Assembly (NCBI GenBank): GCA_910589415.1
Contig: OU342634.1
Coordinates: forward strand, 19,031,144-19,095,143
Direction: 5' to 3'
Origin: Malachius bipustulatus
Taxonomy: Eukaryota > Arthropoda > Insecta > Coleoptera > Melyridae
DNA length: 64,000 nt
The notes below the pieces were generated by a model. It was not told where the DNA came from and did no database searches. It was given only the letters and a program-made list of their open reading frames with translations. Positions 48,994-62,009 of this stretch are shown one piece after another. The position numbers and the translations under genes were made by a program. How positions within the stretch are numbered: position 1 is the stretch's first letter; each line of letters starts with the position of its first letter.

Positions 48994-51822
48994 ATGTTGA
49001 TTAACCTTTGTAAAGTTCTTACAAACTGCAGATCAACCACGATTAAGAAAAGAACGATTAAAATCGTTTTAGATAGGTGGTAAGCTGATAATTATAATTG
49101 ATAAAATACTCACTTAAAAACCGAAAATTTCAGTTGTTTACCAGACTCCAAACTATTACTCCGAAATTGTAGCAGTAAAAGTTCTTCAATTCCAAATTCT
49201 AATCTCATTGACATCCCAGTAGAACGTATTAGAAATTTTAGTATAATAGCTCACGTGGATCATGGAAAAAGCACCCTCGCTGATCGCTTATTGGAATACA
49301 CGGGGGCCATCAAGAAGAATTCCGGTCAGAATCAAGTGCTCGACAAATTGCAAGTAGAACGTGAAAGAGGAATCACTGTGAAAGCTCAAAGTGTGTCTTT
49401 AATTTATAAATATAACGGAGAAGACTACTTGTTGAATTTGATTGATACACCTGGACATGTTGATTTTTCAAGCGAAGTATGTGCATGAACACTCTTAATA
49501 AGAAGTTTGCATACAGTTGCAACTGTTCTGATTAAAACTATAAAGATTGAATGTTTTTTTTGTGGTTTTGAACATTTTAATAGTACAGAGAACAAGTGCC
49601 TCATAGTATATACTTATGAAAATGCTAAAAACTCACAAAAAACAATCATTTGTGTCATTAAAACTGCATAATAAAAAACACTCGAAAAAACATGTTGGAT
49701 TTTAGAGCAAAGCAATACCTATGTGACATGGATGAGTAAAAGGAAGAATAAACAAAAATTATTTTTAGGTTTCCAGATCATTATCAGCTTGCCAAGGAGT
49801 TATATTACTTGTGGATTCAAATGATGGAGTGCAGGCTCAAACTGTTGCAAATTTTTATTTGGCCTTCACCAAAGATTTGGTTATAGTTCCTGTACTAAAC
49901 AAAATAGACCTTAAAAATGCCAATCCCGATCGGGTTTGCGAACAGCTTCAAAAATTGTTTGATATAGAGCCCCAAGAAGTACTAAGAGTAAGCAACTCTT
50001 CTCAAGTGTGCGGGCACTTGAACTGATGAATTTTAGATTTCAGCTAAATTAGGTGTGGGCATTGATAATGTCTTGAAGGCGATTATCACCAAACTGCCTT
50101 GTCCGAAAGTGGATAGAAATGCCCCCTTGAAAGCACTCTTATACGACAGTTGGTTTGATCGGTATAGAGGGGCTTTGTCTTTAATATTTGTCAATGCTGG
50201 TTCAATTAAAATAGGTGACGATATCACATTCTTTCATAGCGAAAAAAATTATGAAGTTAAAAGTTTGTCAGTCCTTCGACCTGAAGAAGAAAGTGTTCAA
50301 CATCTGTAGGTATAATATGTAATATGTAGACATGTTCTTTAAGTATGATAAATTGTTTGTAGATTGGCAGGGCAAATTGGATTGGTGGGTTGCAACATGA
50401 GATCAAGCAAAGAAGCATTTATCGGAGATACAATTCATAGAAGTAATGAACCTGTTGAACCTCTAACTGGATTTATGCGGCCGAAACCAATGGTCTTTGC
50501 TGGTATCTATCCCATGGATCAATCCAAACATTTAGACCTGAGAAATGCTATAGAGAAACTTACATTGAATGATTCAGCTGTTAGCGTTGAAATTGACACC
50601 AGGTCAGACACTCTCATTAAACCTTTTCTCTCTCATAATCTCTGATTTGAGCTTCTTTTTTTCAATAAATGTTCACTCTTTAATAGATAACTAATAAGAG
50701 TTTACATTATGAGATACTTACATAATTTGTAATCAATTATCATTCATAGCCCGGCACTCGGACACGGTTGGCGATTGGGCTTTTTAGGACTCCTTCACCT
50801 AGAAGTATTTTCCCAAAGACTCCAAAATGAGTACGATACGGAACCAATTCTGTCAGCACCTTCTGTCACCTACAAGATAAAACTCAAACCGACAAAACAG
50901 AACATTAAAGAAGGCAAGGATATTTTGTATATAAATAATCCAGCGCATTTTCCGGAACATATCTACATAGAAGACACCTTCGAACCTATGGTTATAGGTT
51001 AGTGGTTTTCTCTTGATATAGTTTTTCTATGAATGAACCATAAAAAATGTTTTTTTCCAGGTACAATAATTACACCAGACAAATATTTGGGTCCTGTGAT
51101 GTCACTCTGCATCGATAGGCGGGGAGTACAGAGAAATGCAGACAATATTGATAACGAGAGGGTTATATTACAGTACGATTTGCCCCTTTGTGAGATTGTT
51201 CTGGATTTCCATGACAGCTTAAAGACGATCTCTTCAGGATACGCCAGTTTTGATTACGAGGACAATGGCTATCAGCTTAGCAATTTAGTGAAGGTTGTTG
51301 AAAGTTGTAACAAAATTATTATCTAACTTATGACTTTGAAAAATAGCTCACATAACATATGGTCACAATTTTTGTTTTATAATTTAATTGTCTCTATTTT
51401 ATGTCTTGCTATTAATTTTTAGGTTTGGATCCATTTAAATGGCACCCCTGTGGATGAGTTAAGTCACATTGTTCATGTATCAAAAGCAAAGACATTTGGA
51501 AGGAAAATGGTGTTAAAACTTAAAGAAATAATTCCCAGACAAATGATACATATTGCCGTTCAAGCTATTGCTAATGGGAAAATTTTAGCAAGAGAGGATA
51601 TTAAAGCATTTAGGAAAGATGTGACAGCTAAATTGGTAAGATGTTTGAGAATATTATTAAAAAATATAAATTTATAATTTTCTGTGTAAATTTTAGTATG
51701 GGGGAGATGTAACTAGAAGAATGAAACTGTTGGCTCAACAAGCAGCCGGAAAGAAGAAAATGCGGATGGTGGCCAATGTGTCTTTGCCGAGAGAAACATT
51801 TATAGATGTTTTAAAGAAATAG
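48994..51822 (+). CDS. GUF1: mitochondrial translation factor GUF1 (EF4/LepA GTPase)
   Basis: GUF1 is the mitochondrial LepA-type GTPase that binds mitoribosomes and supports faithful translation. Nine exons fit: 48994-49079, 49134-49476, 49769-49987, 50037-50305, 50363-50602, 50750-50997, 51061-51293, 51423-51635 and 51697-51822. All are in phase and give 658 residues; the human protein has 669. The N-terminus is basic and acid-poor ([12 protein letters not shown]), as expected for a mitochondrial presequence. The GTP-binding motifs appear in order: [29 protein letters not shown] and [21 protein letters not shown] marks the domain shared with other elongation factors. The LepA-specific C-terminus follows, with [20 protein letters not shown]. 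The end of exon 1 could be 49079 or three bases earlier (both in phase). Exon 7 uses a weak donor, AAG|GTTGTT. AATAAA lies at 51863. Confidence 0.95.
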
Positions 51823-52678
51823 TTTTAAGATCATTTTGTGATACTCCTAAATTGTTTTATTTAATAAAGGTTTAATTTTTATTATGTTTATGTCAAAATA
51901 GTGTCCTGAAATTAACTCATAAGGACTGCAGCTACTTATTCAAATTTGTTCTTGCACTATTGGATCTAAAAACTTTGCACCGCAAGGCTTGTTATTGCAG
52001 TTTTGTTTTTGAAATTACAGTAAAGTTCAAGTTCATTATTGATTTATCCATAGGTGTTGAAAAAAAATGGTACAAAAATCGAATTTCACGCCATTATATT
52101 ATCACTGCTGATAGAGTGCTTAATACCCTTGTATGAAACTTACTTTATTTCATACTAATACATTATAACTAGATAAACGCTTGGTTACCGTAACTCTAAA
52201 CATATTCCTAACTCCCTTGGGAGTTATACTGGGCTGTTATTACTTCATAACTCCCTTTATTGTTACTATTTGTTTAATGCTGGTAACCATTGGATGTTGG
52301 TTTTGTTATTGCATTGTTGGTTGAATATTTGGATTTCATATGTCATTTTCTATAAACTTTTCAGTTGATATATCCATAGTAATCATGCTTATTTAATTAT
52401 TAAAAACATTCCTTTAATTTTAAAAACTAACAGATTTGGTTTTTATATTTCATTTTGTATGAAATAAAATAAATTATGTATCACGTGAGTTATTGGATGT
52501 TAATAACCTCGGGCAACTTAACAATCCCTCGGGACTAAATAACTATTTCTCAAGTGGAAAATAAAAGGTGGCTTTAGTGTTTTTTCTATTTCTACTGCAC
52601 CATTTTTCATATTATCAAATTGAATTTAAAAAGCAGAAACCTGTGAAAAAATCTCTTCTTCATCATCTTTAGTGGTCG
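51823..52678. other. 3' flank of GUF1, nothing recognised
   Basis: AT-rich sequence up to the target duplication of the LTR element. No second gene is visible. Confidence 0.4.
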
Positions 52679-53343
52679 ATACTGAAGTAGACCACCCCTA
52701 GGTATGGCAAACTCTTTTCAAAATTAATTAAAATAAAAATTAAATATATAAATTAAATGACGAGGTGGACTACGTGGCAACATAGCAGAATCAAGCTGTA
52801 CCATCATTCATACAAGATGTAAGTAAAGAAAATTATTGAAATCAAGCTACACCTTCGAAATTTTACATGATGATAGTGAATAAGTTAGACAACTTGAGAA
52901 AAATACCAGAAACCAGTTATCAACACGGAAAACCCTTGAAAACTCCAATTAAACATTTGAAACAATGAAAACTACCCGAAAACGTCTAGATAAGCCAGCG
53001 AATTTTCATACACAGCTACCCCTGATAAATGCTCAAATTTGAAGATATCAATTAAGAAAATCCCATCACAGACAGCACCAGAATAAACGAATAAAGTTTA
53101 AACAATCAATAAACCTAAAACCGCTAATTAACCCGTTAAAATGCGAATTTCGACCTGAAGAAAAAACACCTACCTATAGAAAATTCTCATACACATACTT
53201 TCAGCTGCTTTCCCGATCCCAGAAAAGCAGGGAAAGCTGAAATAATTTGGTTTCTCGGATAAAACACAAAGCAAGCTCATAACGGTAAAGAAGTAACGGA
53301 AGTCGAATACAATACATCGGATGAAGACAAGGGATGTCTCAAC

Positions 53344-53351
53344 TATAAATA
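53344..53351 (+). promoter_or_regulatory. LTR TATA box
   Basis: CTATAAATAGG lies about 370 bp upstream of the ATG of the LTR open frame and about 600 bp upstream of the AATAAA. The same box is at 57149 in the 3' LTR. Confidence 0.65.
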
Positions 53352-53715
53352 GGCTCGATTTTTCAAGAGAAATTCATTCAGAAATCTGATCCAGATCCTG
53401 AAACACCCGAGTTACTAAGCCTAGAAAGAAGCAATTCTCCGCCTAGAAGAAGTAACTCATCCTCTCATTACCTGCCTTACGCCGAATATACCTATCTATC
53501 TTCATGCCAAGACCTGCCCTGTAATTTGGAAAGCTTGTCTATTTAAGAGAGCCAGTCATTCTGGAACGCTTAACTACCCAAGAGAGCCGATTATAGCTGT
53601 CAGGTTTGACTGATTTGGGATTTCCTATAACAGTTTCCCTCGAGAAGTTTTCTGTTGATAAGTAACAACACCGTCAATCAGTCAAGTCACTGCCAAGTCT
53701 CGCCACTGTCCCGCA

Positions 53716-53949
53716 ATGTCAGATCTACAGTCAACCACCGATGCCGCCGCCCTCGTCGACGCCGCCTCCAACACCGCCGCCCCCGATGTCGCCGTCACCG
53801 ATGCTGCAAATGGTCCAGAACTAGCCCAACGATCTCCGGTCACTGCATCTGTTCGAGAAGGGGCCAATCTATTGCCGTTCTACTATCTTCAATCAGGTGG
53901 TAACCCAAATCCGCACGCCATCATCCAACAATTGAATACAGGTCAATAA
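53716..53949 (+). CDS. Ala-rich 77-codon frame inside the LTR
   Basis: The frame begins MSDLQSTTDAAALVDAASNT and is GC-rich and alanine-rich, unlike its AT-rich setting. It ends four codons beyond TTGAATACAG|GT. The same 12 bases stand in the same phase near the start of the gag region (55163-55176). This suggests it may be the first coding exon of gag. It is repeated identically at 57521-57754 in the 3' LTR. The function is unknown. Confidence 0.4.
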   Translation: MSDLQSTTDAAALVDAASNTAAPDVAVTDAANGPELAQRSPVTASVREGANLLPFYYLQSGGNPNPHAIIQQLNTGQ

Positions 53950-55095
53950 AAGTCGGTATTGTATCCAAATTTTATGACACCTCTTTTTGTTTATTTACTT
54001 AACACAGTTTTTCTTTTGTTCACTAGCATCAAAGAAGGAGCCGGGGTGAAAGCAAAAGCAGGTTACTCGACTACCCTGTGCAATGTTGCCTCACTGTACG
54101 AATTTTCTCAACTTTTAATCCACTTTAGAAAATATTTATTAAATACGTCAAATTTTCACTTTAAGTCAAATTTCCACTTTAGTTTGGTCAAAAATGAAAA
54201 TGAAAAGGTAAATCTTTGAAATCACAAACAAAATTTGGTTTTTCCTTGGACTGAAATTGGTACTGATGTTTATTAGCAAAAAGCCATTCAAGAATCATGA
54301 AGTTGTTTTCTCAACTTAAAAAGTTTATGTGCACGACTTCTTTCACCTTAAATAATCTCAGACGTCCTATTAACGCGAGGTATACTCTTTTAAACTAACT
54401 CGCATCAACAAACATCTACTAACAAAAAGGTATACCGCCGTTAGGAGAAAAGTGATCACTGACTAGGTTGATCATTCCTCTGCAGGCGGGAATGAATCGC
54501 AAACATGGCCGGCGGTGAGTTGAAGACCTTGCACTCTCGTAAAGTGTTGATATGCCGTTTATGGTATTATTTAACTGATGGAATTCTAGCACAATAAACT
54601 CCACCCAATTCAAATTCAAAAAAGAAACAAACAAAAAAAAAAAGAAAAGAAAAAGAAAATAATATAATAAATGAGGTACACATTTCATAACCAGGTGAAA
54701 ATGGTCAAAATAGCAAAGGAAAAGGAAAAGAGAGATTGCCGTGTTGCAATTGGTCTGAAAAGAAGGTGTGGTTAAAATTTTGGGAAAATTCCTCCTGCGT
54801 TGCCGAAACTCCGGCTACCTTAGTTTATCAAAAGTAAAGTAACTTAAATTAAATACGAATTTGTCTGAGGTGAAATAAATGTATTAAACTATCCTTTTGT
54901 TTTCTTTCCACCATTATTTCTGCATACCTTATCCAGGAACCTATGAGGTTACCTACAAAACAAGGCACAACTCATTTGGGGGTTTTCAAAAAAAAAGAAA
55001 AATAAAAGATTTTTCTAGACGATCATCGAGCCAGGGGGGTGAGTGGTCACACTGGTGCCGTGCCGCAGGATAAGGGAAAATAGGCAGAAGTAAAG

Positions 55096-56252
55096 GTGGA
55101 AAGGGAGATCATGAAAATATTTCACTTTATTATCGTATCACAGTTAATCTACTCTCGTACTGAATTGAATACAGGTGACGCAGCCGGAGTGGAAGAAGGT
55201 ATGGAGGCAGACCAACAGCCGGAGGGCGCAGAAGAGGTGACTCTGACTGATTGGTTGAGAGAAATGTTTTCTGAGCAAAGAGCATCCATGCACAGCCTTC
55301 AACTAGCTCTTTGTGGAAGTATAGAAAGGTTGATTCAGGAAAACAGGGAGACAGCTAGAAACTTTGACCGAAGACTGGAGGAGACAAGGACTATATCCAC
55401 AGAAGGAACCAGACCGACAACGAATAACAATCAGCAAGCCCAGGAAGTAATGACTGATGTTAGAGCTCGCACAACTCCCTTTGCTGATATAGTAGGTGGG
55501 ACTCAGGTTAGGTCCAGCCCAGGAATTGAGATACCAGCCACAACTTCTGGTCCAAGCAGCATCATCCCCGCTAGCGCAACACAAGCAGCCGCATCCACCA
55601 TTTTTTATACCCAAGTTGACCATCCGCCTAAGTATCCTGGTGAACTATTAGGAGAAGCTGAGCCTATTCAATACCTGGAAGATTTAGGGCGGTACTTTCT
55701 AAAGCATAGAATACCAGTAGAGCAACAGCTAGACACGGCACTTGAAGGATTGCAAACGCATGCCAAGAACTGGGCAGCAATCTACCAGCATATACTTGGT
55801 TAACCTACGACGACTTTAAGCGGGACTTCCTCAAGAACTTCTGGTCCGCTCAAGAGCAAAGCAAGTTACGCCATTTAATTGGAACTGCCGTTTGGGACAA
55901 TCAGCGTACTATGTGCAGACATTTCGCATATTATGTTAGATTGGCAAAATTTCTAACAGAACGAATTCCCGAGGAGGTATTGGTTGCTAGTCTAATGCGC
56001 CATTTTCCAACTCATATTCAGGCGTTATGGTCGCTAACCTCCAGACACACGTTAGCAGGAGCCGCTGAATTCTTAAAGACACAAGAAGACATTGTGAATT
56101 TCAACCGACCAGTAGTAGCTAGAGTTCAGGCCCCGGTAAAACGCCCAACACCGTATACATGGACCGCAAACCGACAAGAGAACTCTAAAACCGGACCCGC
56201 AGGAGGTAACTTCAAATCCAGCAACCAGGGAAACTCCGGGTTGTCAAATTAA
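55096..56252 (+). pseudogene. gag: retrotransposon gag, broken by a frameshift
   Basis: The first frame is 55096-55803 and the second is about 55800-56252, which resumes in another frame. The first carries an acidic N-terminus, TDWLREMFSEQRASMHSLQL (possible coiled coil), a Ser/Thr-rich linker, and the start of the gag capsid-like domain (PPKYPGELLGEAEPIQYL). The second contains the rest of that domain, around FLTERIPEEVLVASLMRHF, and a basic tail. A TAA at 55801-55803 breaks the chain in the conserved domain. No zinc knuckle is seen. Gag would form the particle that carries the element RNA. The break could be a mutation or a sequence error. Confidence 0.75.
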
Positions 56253-56487
56253 GCAGGTCCGAGGATTTGACCCCAGTACCAACACGACCTTCAAGACCTA
56301 TACCTACCGCCAACTTCAAAGCCAAGGTCAAGCAAAATTTAAATGGACCATGTCAATCGTCTCCAGAGGAAACAACGTAGGAGGGAGCGACTAGCTTTAA
56401 AGAAGAAGACCAGGAAGCTGATGGAAAACAAGCAACCGACGAATGTTTAAATTTAAAATTCCATTAAACATTAGTCGCGGCGGGCAG

Positions 56488-58860
56488 TGAAGTAGACCAC
56501 CCCTAGGTATGGCAAACTCTTTTCAAAATTAATTAAAATAAAAATTAAATATATAAATTAAATGACGAGGTGGACTACGTGGCAACATAGCAGAATCAAG
56601 CTGTACCATCATTCATACAAGATGTAAGTAAAGAAAATTATTGAAATCAAGCTACACCTTCGAAATTTTACATGATGATAGTGAATAAGTTAGACAACTT
56701 GAGAAAAATACCAGAAACCAGTTATCAACACGGAAAACCCTTGAAAACTCCAATTAAACATTTGAAACAATGAAAACTACCCGAAAACGTCTAGATAAGC
56801 CAGCGAATTTTCATACACAGCTACCCCTGATAAATGCTCAAATTTGAAGATATCAATTAAGAAAATCCCATCACAGACAGCACCAGAATAAACGAATAAA
56901 GTTTAAACAATCAATAAACCTAAAACCGCTAATTAACCCGTTAAAATGCGAATTTCGACCTGAAGAAAAAACACCTACCTATAGAAAATTCTCATACACA
57001 TACTTTCAGCTGCTTTCCCGATCCCAGAAAAGCAGGGAAAGCTGAAATAATTTGGTTTCTCGGATAAAACACAAAGCAAGCTCATAACGGTAAAGAAGTA
57101 ACGGAAGTCGAATACAATACATCGGATGAAGACAAGGGATGTCTCAACTATAAATAGGCTCGATTTTTCAAGAGAAATTCATTCAGAAATCTGATCCAGA
57201 TCCTGAAACACCCGAGTTACTAAGCCTAGAAAGAAGCAATTCTCCGCCTAGAAGAAGTAACTCATCCTCTCATTACCTGCCTTACGCCGAATATACCTAT
57301 CTATCTTCATGCCAAGACCTGCCCTGTAATTTGGAAAGCTTGTCTATTTAAGAGAGCCAGTCATTCTGGAACGCTTAACTACCCAAGAGAGCCGATTATA
57401 GCTGTCAGGTTTGACTGATTTGGGATTTCCTATAACAGTTTCCCTCGAGAAGTTTTCTGTTGATAAGTAACAACACCGTCAATCAGTCAAGTCACTGCCA
57501 AGTCTCGCCACTGTCCCGCAATGTCAGATCTACAGTCAACCACCGATGCCGCCGCCCTCGTCGACGCCGCCTCCAACACCGCCGCCCCCGATGTCGCCGT
57601 CACCGATGCTGCAAATGGTCCAGAACTAGCCCAACGATCTCCGGTCACTGCATCTGTTCGAGAAGGGGCCAATCTATTGCCGTTCTACTATCTTCAATCA
57701 GGTGGTAACCCAAATCCGCACGCCATCATCCAACAATTGAATACAGGTCAATAAAAGTCGGTATTGTATCCAAATTTTATGACACCTCTTTTTGTTTATT
57801 TACTTAACACAGTTTTTCTTTTGTTCACTAGCATCAAAGAAGGAGCCGGGGTGAAAGCAAAAGCAGGTTACTCGACTACCCTGTGCAATGTTGCCTCACT
57901 GTACGAATTTTCTCAACTTTTAATCCACTTTAGAAAATATTTATTAAATACGTCAAATTTTCACTTTAAGTCAAATTTCCACTTTAGTTTGGTCAAAAAT
58001 GAAAATGAAAAGGTAAATCTTTGAAATCACAAACAAAATTTGGTTTTTCCTTGGACTGAAATTGGTACTGATGTTTATTAGCAAAAAGCCATTCAAGAAT
58101 CATGAAGTTGTTTTCTCAACTTAAAAAGTTTATGTGCACGACTTCTTTCACCTTAAATAATCTCAGACGTCCTATTAACGCGAGGTATACTCTTTTAAAC
58201 TAACTCGCATCAACAAACATCTACTAACAAAAAGGTATACCGCCGTTAGGAGAAAAGTGATCACTGACTAGGTTGATCATTCCTCTGCAGGCGGGAATGA
58301 ATCGCAAACATGGCCGGCGGTGAGTTGAAGACCTTGCACTCTCGTAAAGTGTTGATATGCCGTTTATGGTATTATTTAACTGATGGAATTCTAGCACAAT
58401 AAACTCCACCCAATTCAAATTCAAAAAAGAAACAAACAAAAAAAAAAAAAAAGAAAACAAAAAGAAAAAAATATAATAAATGAGGTACACATTTCATAAC
58501 CAGGTGAAAATGGTCAAAATAGCAAAGGAAAAGGAAAAGAGAGATTGCCGTGTTGCAATTGGTCTGAAAAGAAGGTGTGGTTAAAATTTTGGGAAAATTC
58601 CTCCTGCGTTGCCGAAACTCCGGCTACCTTAGTTTATCAAAAGTAAAGTAACTTAAATTAAATACGAATTTGTCTGAGGTGAAATAAATGTATTAAACTA
58701 TCCTTTTGTTTTCTTTCCACCATTATTTCTGCATACCTTATCCAGGAACCTATGAGGTTACCTACAAAACAAGGCACAACTCATTTGGGGGTTTTCAAAA
58801 AAAAAGAAAAATAAAAGATTTTTCTAGACGATCATCGAGCCAGGGGGGTGAGTGGTCACA
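56488..58860 (+). repeat. 3' LTR
   Basis: It matches the 5' LTR almost base for base, at an offset of 3805, then 3809 after an indel in the A-rich tract at about 58440. The sequence just before it, GCGGCGGGCAG, is the expected position of the polypurine tract but is not purely purine. Confidence 0.92.
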
Positions 58861-58998
58861 ATACTATCGATCCCCAAAATTACATCAAGTTTGACCGGGA
58901 GACAATTTCCGTAAGGATTTTGTGGGGTCTTTTGAGTTCTGATGCACTTTTAAGGTAATTCTGCTATTTGGTCTGCCGTTAGGGGCATATATGTTATA

Positions 58999-60210
58999 CA
59001 GGGTGTCCCATAATATGTGGGCAATCTCCCGGATTCGGGTAAATTTCGTAAAAATAAATGAAAAAATAGCTATAAAATTAATTCCTCAGAGATACCCCTA
59101 CAAAGATATTAGCTGTTGAAGTTGAGGGTTGAAAATCAATTTTTTGCAATAACTTTTTTATTTCTTGACCGATTTTGATAATTTTTGGTTTTATTTCGTA
59201 TTATTTTGGACTGTTTAGAATAGTGTTTCATAATCTTTGGTAGCGCATACATAGACCTCGGGATGGCATAACCCCCTCATTCACTTGGAAGAAAACAATA
59301 AAAATAATAATTTTACAGTTTTTTAAGGTTAATTGTCTTTTTATTTGATATTTTTTACATAAAAAATGTATCCTTATTTATTTCGATAGAGCGAACCGTT
59401 ATCGAGATAAACGTCCTTCTAATAGGTGATGCTTCGCAGGAATTTTCTAAATTTCAAGTAAATTTTAACAAGGTGGCTGACCTTTGACAGTAAATTGAGC
59501 AGGAAACAAAACAATAACTTAATTAAACACCTACACGTCAAATAGTGTCAAAGATTTCATTTCATGGAGATCAATTCTAACTGATTTTAAAATGAGTTAC
59601 ACAAACGCTGAATACGCAGAAAATCAGTTAGAATTGAATCTGCATGAAATGAAATCTTTGACACTATTTGACGTGTAGGTATTTAATTAAGTTATTGTTT
59701 TGTTTCCTGCTCAATTTACTGTCAAAGGTCAGCCATCTTGTTAAAATTTACTTGAAATTTAGAAAGTTCCTGCGACGCATCACCTATTAGAAGGACGTTT
59801 ATCTCGATAACGGTTCGCTCCATCGAAATAAATAAGGATACATTTTTTATGTAAAAAATATCAAATAAAAAGAAAATTAACTTAAAAAATATGTAAAATT
59901 ATTATTTTCATTGTTTTCTTTCAAGTGAATGAGGGGGTTAGGCCATCCCGAGGTATATGTATGTGCTACCAAAGATTATGAAACACTATTCTAAACAGTC
60001 CCAAATAATACAAAATAAAACCAAAAATTATCAAAATCGGTCAAGAAATAAATAAGTTATTGCAAAAAATTGATTTTCAACCCTCAACTTCAACAGCTAA
60101 TATCTTTGTAGGGGTGTCTCTGAGGAATTAATTTTATGGCTATTTTTTCATTTATTTTTACAAAATTTACCCAAATCCGAGAGATTGCCCACATATTATG
60201 GGACACCCTG
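58999..60210. mobile_element. long foldback element, 1212 bp, TA-flanked
   Basis: TA|CAGGGTGTCCCATAATATG is mirrored by CATATTATGGGACACCCTG|TA. The arms are about 560 bp and stay highly similar throughout, for example CACCTATTAGAAGGACGTTT against its reverse complement. The centre contains TTCTAACTGATTTTAAAATG. Confidence 0.85.
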
Positions 60211-61186
60211 TATATTGATTACATTTTGAATAGGAAACGAAGCCGGTTATGTGTAAAGCTGGTTATTCATATTAAAAAGGTTTCGATCTATGATAGATTT
60301 AAAAAAAATCGATCTGTGTACATCTTAAAAGCTTGAGTTGTTATTTATGGTTATATCAATCAATCATCAATTGTTTTATTTATTTTATTAAATAGTCAAC
60401 GGGCTCAAGAGCCCCTTTTAATACAACAATAGAAAATCTACAAAAGTAACATCAAGTAGCTACAACACATGAAAAATTTAAAAACTTAACATTAATAGGC
60501 TATTAAACTATAAGTATATTTTTTCTGCGACGGGCTATAAGTATGACCTTTTTTCCCCGTTGACAGGTGGAAAAATGCCTCATTATATGAGCTGCATCTT
60601 ATCGGGGAAATAAATGAATTAGCAGGGAAATAAATGAGTACTTATTTCCCCGAAATGGCGACTTAGGTATAGCTACTATTAACACTCAGATATCATTAAA
60701 TTTATATCAAATATATACGTAAAGGAAAGTTACCTTATTATCCAAATGGCAATTAGTAAGGGAATTTTCATAATAATCACTATCCATATTATTAAATTCA
60801 CTCATCGAAAACTAACTTGCAATCTTTGCAAAACTGTCTTCAATTTTAATTACATTAATATGACGTTTATGTAATAATTAAATCGTTTCGTTACCCAGGC
60901 AACGTCAATTACGATAAAAGACAGTTTGAAAATCCAAGTTTAACATAAATCATTTTTCCGACATAATTTTCAGTTATCTAACTACGTTTTTCGACATTCT
61001 AGCACTGATATTTCTTCTCGCAGAAAAAAATTGTATATTACACACGAGAAAAAAGTGCGATTTTAGCTCTCGATGTGTTTGTCCCCTCCGCTAAAAACCT
61101 TAGACTATATTAATAAATATAATATAGTCTAAGTCAAAAACTGATGTCAGTCTATTTATTGCATCGATTTTTTTCTCCTCAATTTC
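60211..61186. other. intergenic, nothing recognised
   Basis: AT-rich. GGGGAAATAAATGA is repeated near 60605 and 60628, with its mirror ATTTCCCCG at 60646. No gene is seen. Confidence 0.35.
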
Positions 61187-62009
61187 TTATTGTGCCTCTT
61201 GCCAGTGTTGGTCTTTCTTTGCACTTTCTTCGTTGCGCCGATCTTCATCAATTTTCATTTTTTTCTTAAGCAGTGATGTTGTTTCAACTGCTTTCCTTTT
61301 CACACCTTTATCTTTTAAAAAAAGTTTATATCAATAGTGCTGGCGGTGTCTACACCTGAATTATTTTCCTCCCCAATTTCCTCCTGACTGTTATCCACAA
61401 TGGAGCTCCCATATGTTTCAGGGTTAGGTGAAACAGATGATTTGTTGCCAAAATGTTCATCGAAGGCGTCAAAATATTGCCATTTCTGATTGTATCCGCG
61501 GCCAGAAGTGTTCAACTTATCTTTTATTTTCCTAAAAGTACACAGCATATTTCGAAATTTAGCGTCACATACAGGGTGGTCCAACTTAAAACGTCAGGAC
61601 TTTACCAAACGATAGATAACGTTAAAATAATGCCAGTTTCTCTAATACACTTATAGCCGGGAAAGCTTCCTTTTCAAGATAAGTTGAAGTTTTGGGAAAA
61701 TAATAATGTTTTGTGAATATTGTCAAAACGGCTGCTTTAAAAAAATTGAAATTTGGCACGCAGCATGAGCTAAGTATCTTTCATGATTTACGGCTTATAG
61801 TGATAAATTTCGAAAACCAGCGGCGGAGATATGGGTGTGCAATCGCCCCTTTTCAAAAAAAAAAATTGACGCCACTGACTCTATGGCAAATTTAATAACA
61901 CTATTCAATGCCTCATGCTTTTTAGAACAAAAAAGTACTTTGCACCGTTTTTGAGATAATTCAGGTTTTCTTAGGTAATATCCGTAGCCATTTTAAGAAT
62001 AACAGACAA

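Larger units (their letters stand above)
52683..55051 (+). repeat. 5' LTR
   Basis: It starts TGAAG and ends CACA. TATAAATA at 53344 is the likely promoter box, and AATAAA at 53945 is the likely polyadenylation signal. On that basis U3 is about 0.7 kb, R about 0.6 kb and U5 about 1.1 kb. A 77-codon Ala-rich open frame (53716-53949) lies in R. The A-rich tract near 54627-54660 is the main place where the two LTRs differ. Confidence 0.92.
52683..58860 (+). mobile_element. non-autonomous LTR retrotransposon with long LTRs and gag only
   Basis: Two long direct repeats (2369 and about 2373 bp) begin TGAAGTAGACC and end GTGGTCACA. They bracket a 1436 bp interior, 55052-56487. ATAC stands at 52679-52682 and again at 58861-58864, which is a 4 bp target duplication. 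TGGTGCCGTG just inside the 5' LTR (55053) would pair with the 3' end of a tRNA, and the histidine tRNA is a plausible match over about ten bases. The only coding sequence is a Ty3-type gag with a frame break. There is no protease, reverse transcriptase or integrase. The element therefore depends on enzymes from elsewhere. The LTRs are almost identical, so insertion was recent. Confidence 0.92.

Noticed and set aside
53655..53903. Arg-rich plus-strand frame in the LTR
   Set aside because: It overlaps the Ala-rich frame in another phase, and its Arg/His richness is what a GCC-rich tract gives when shifted.
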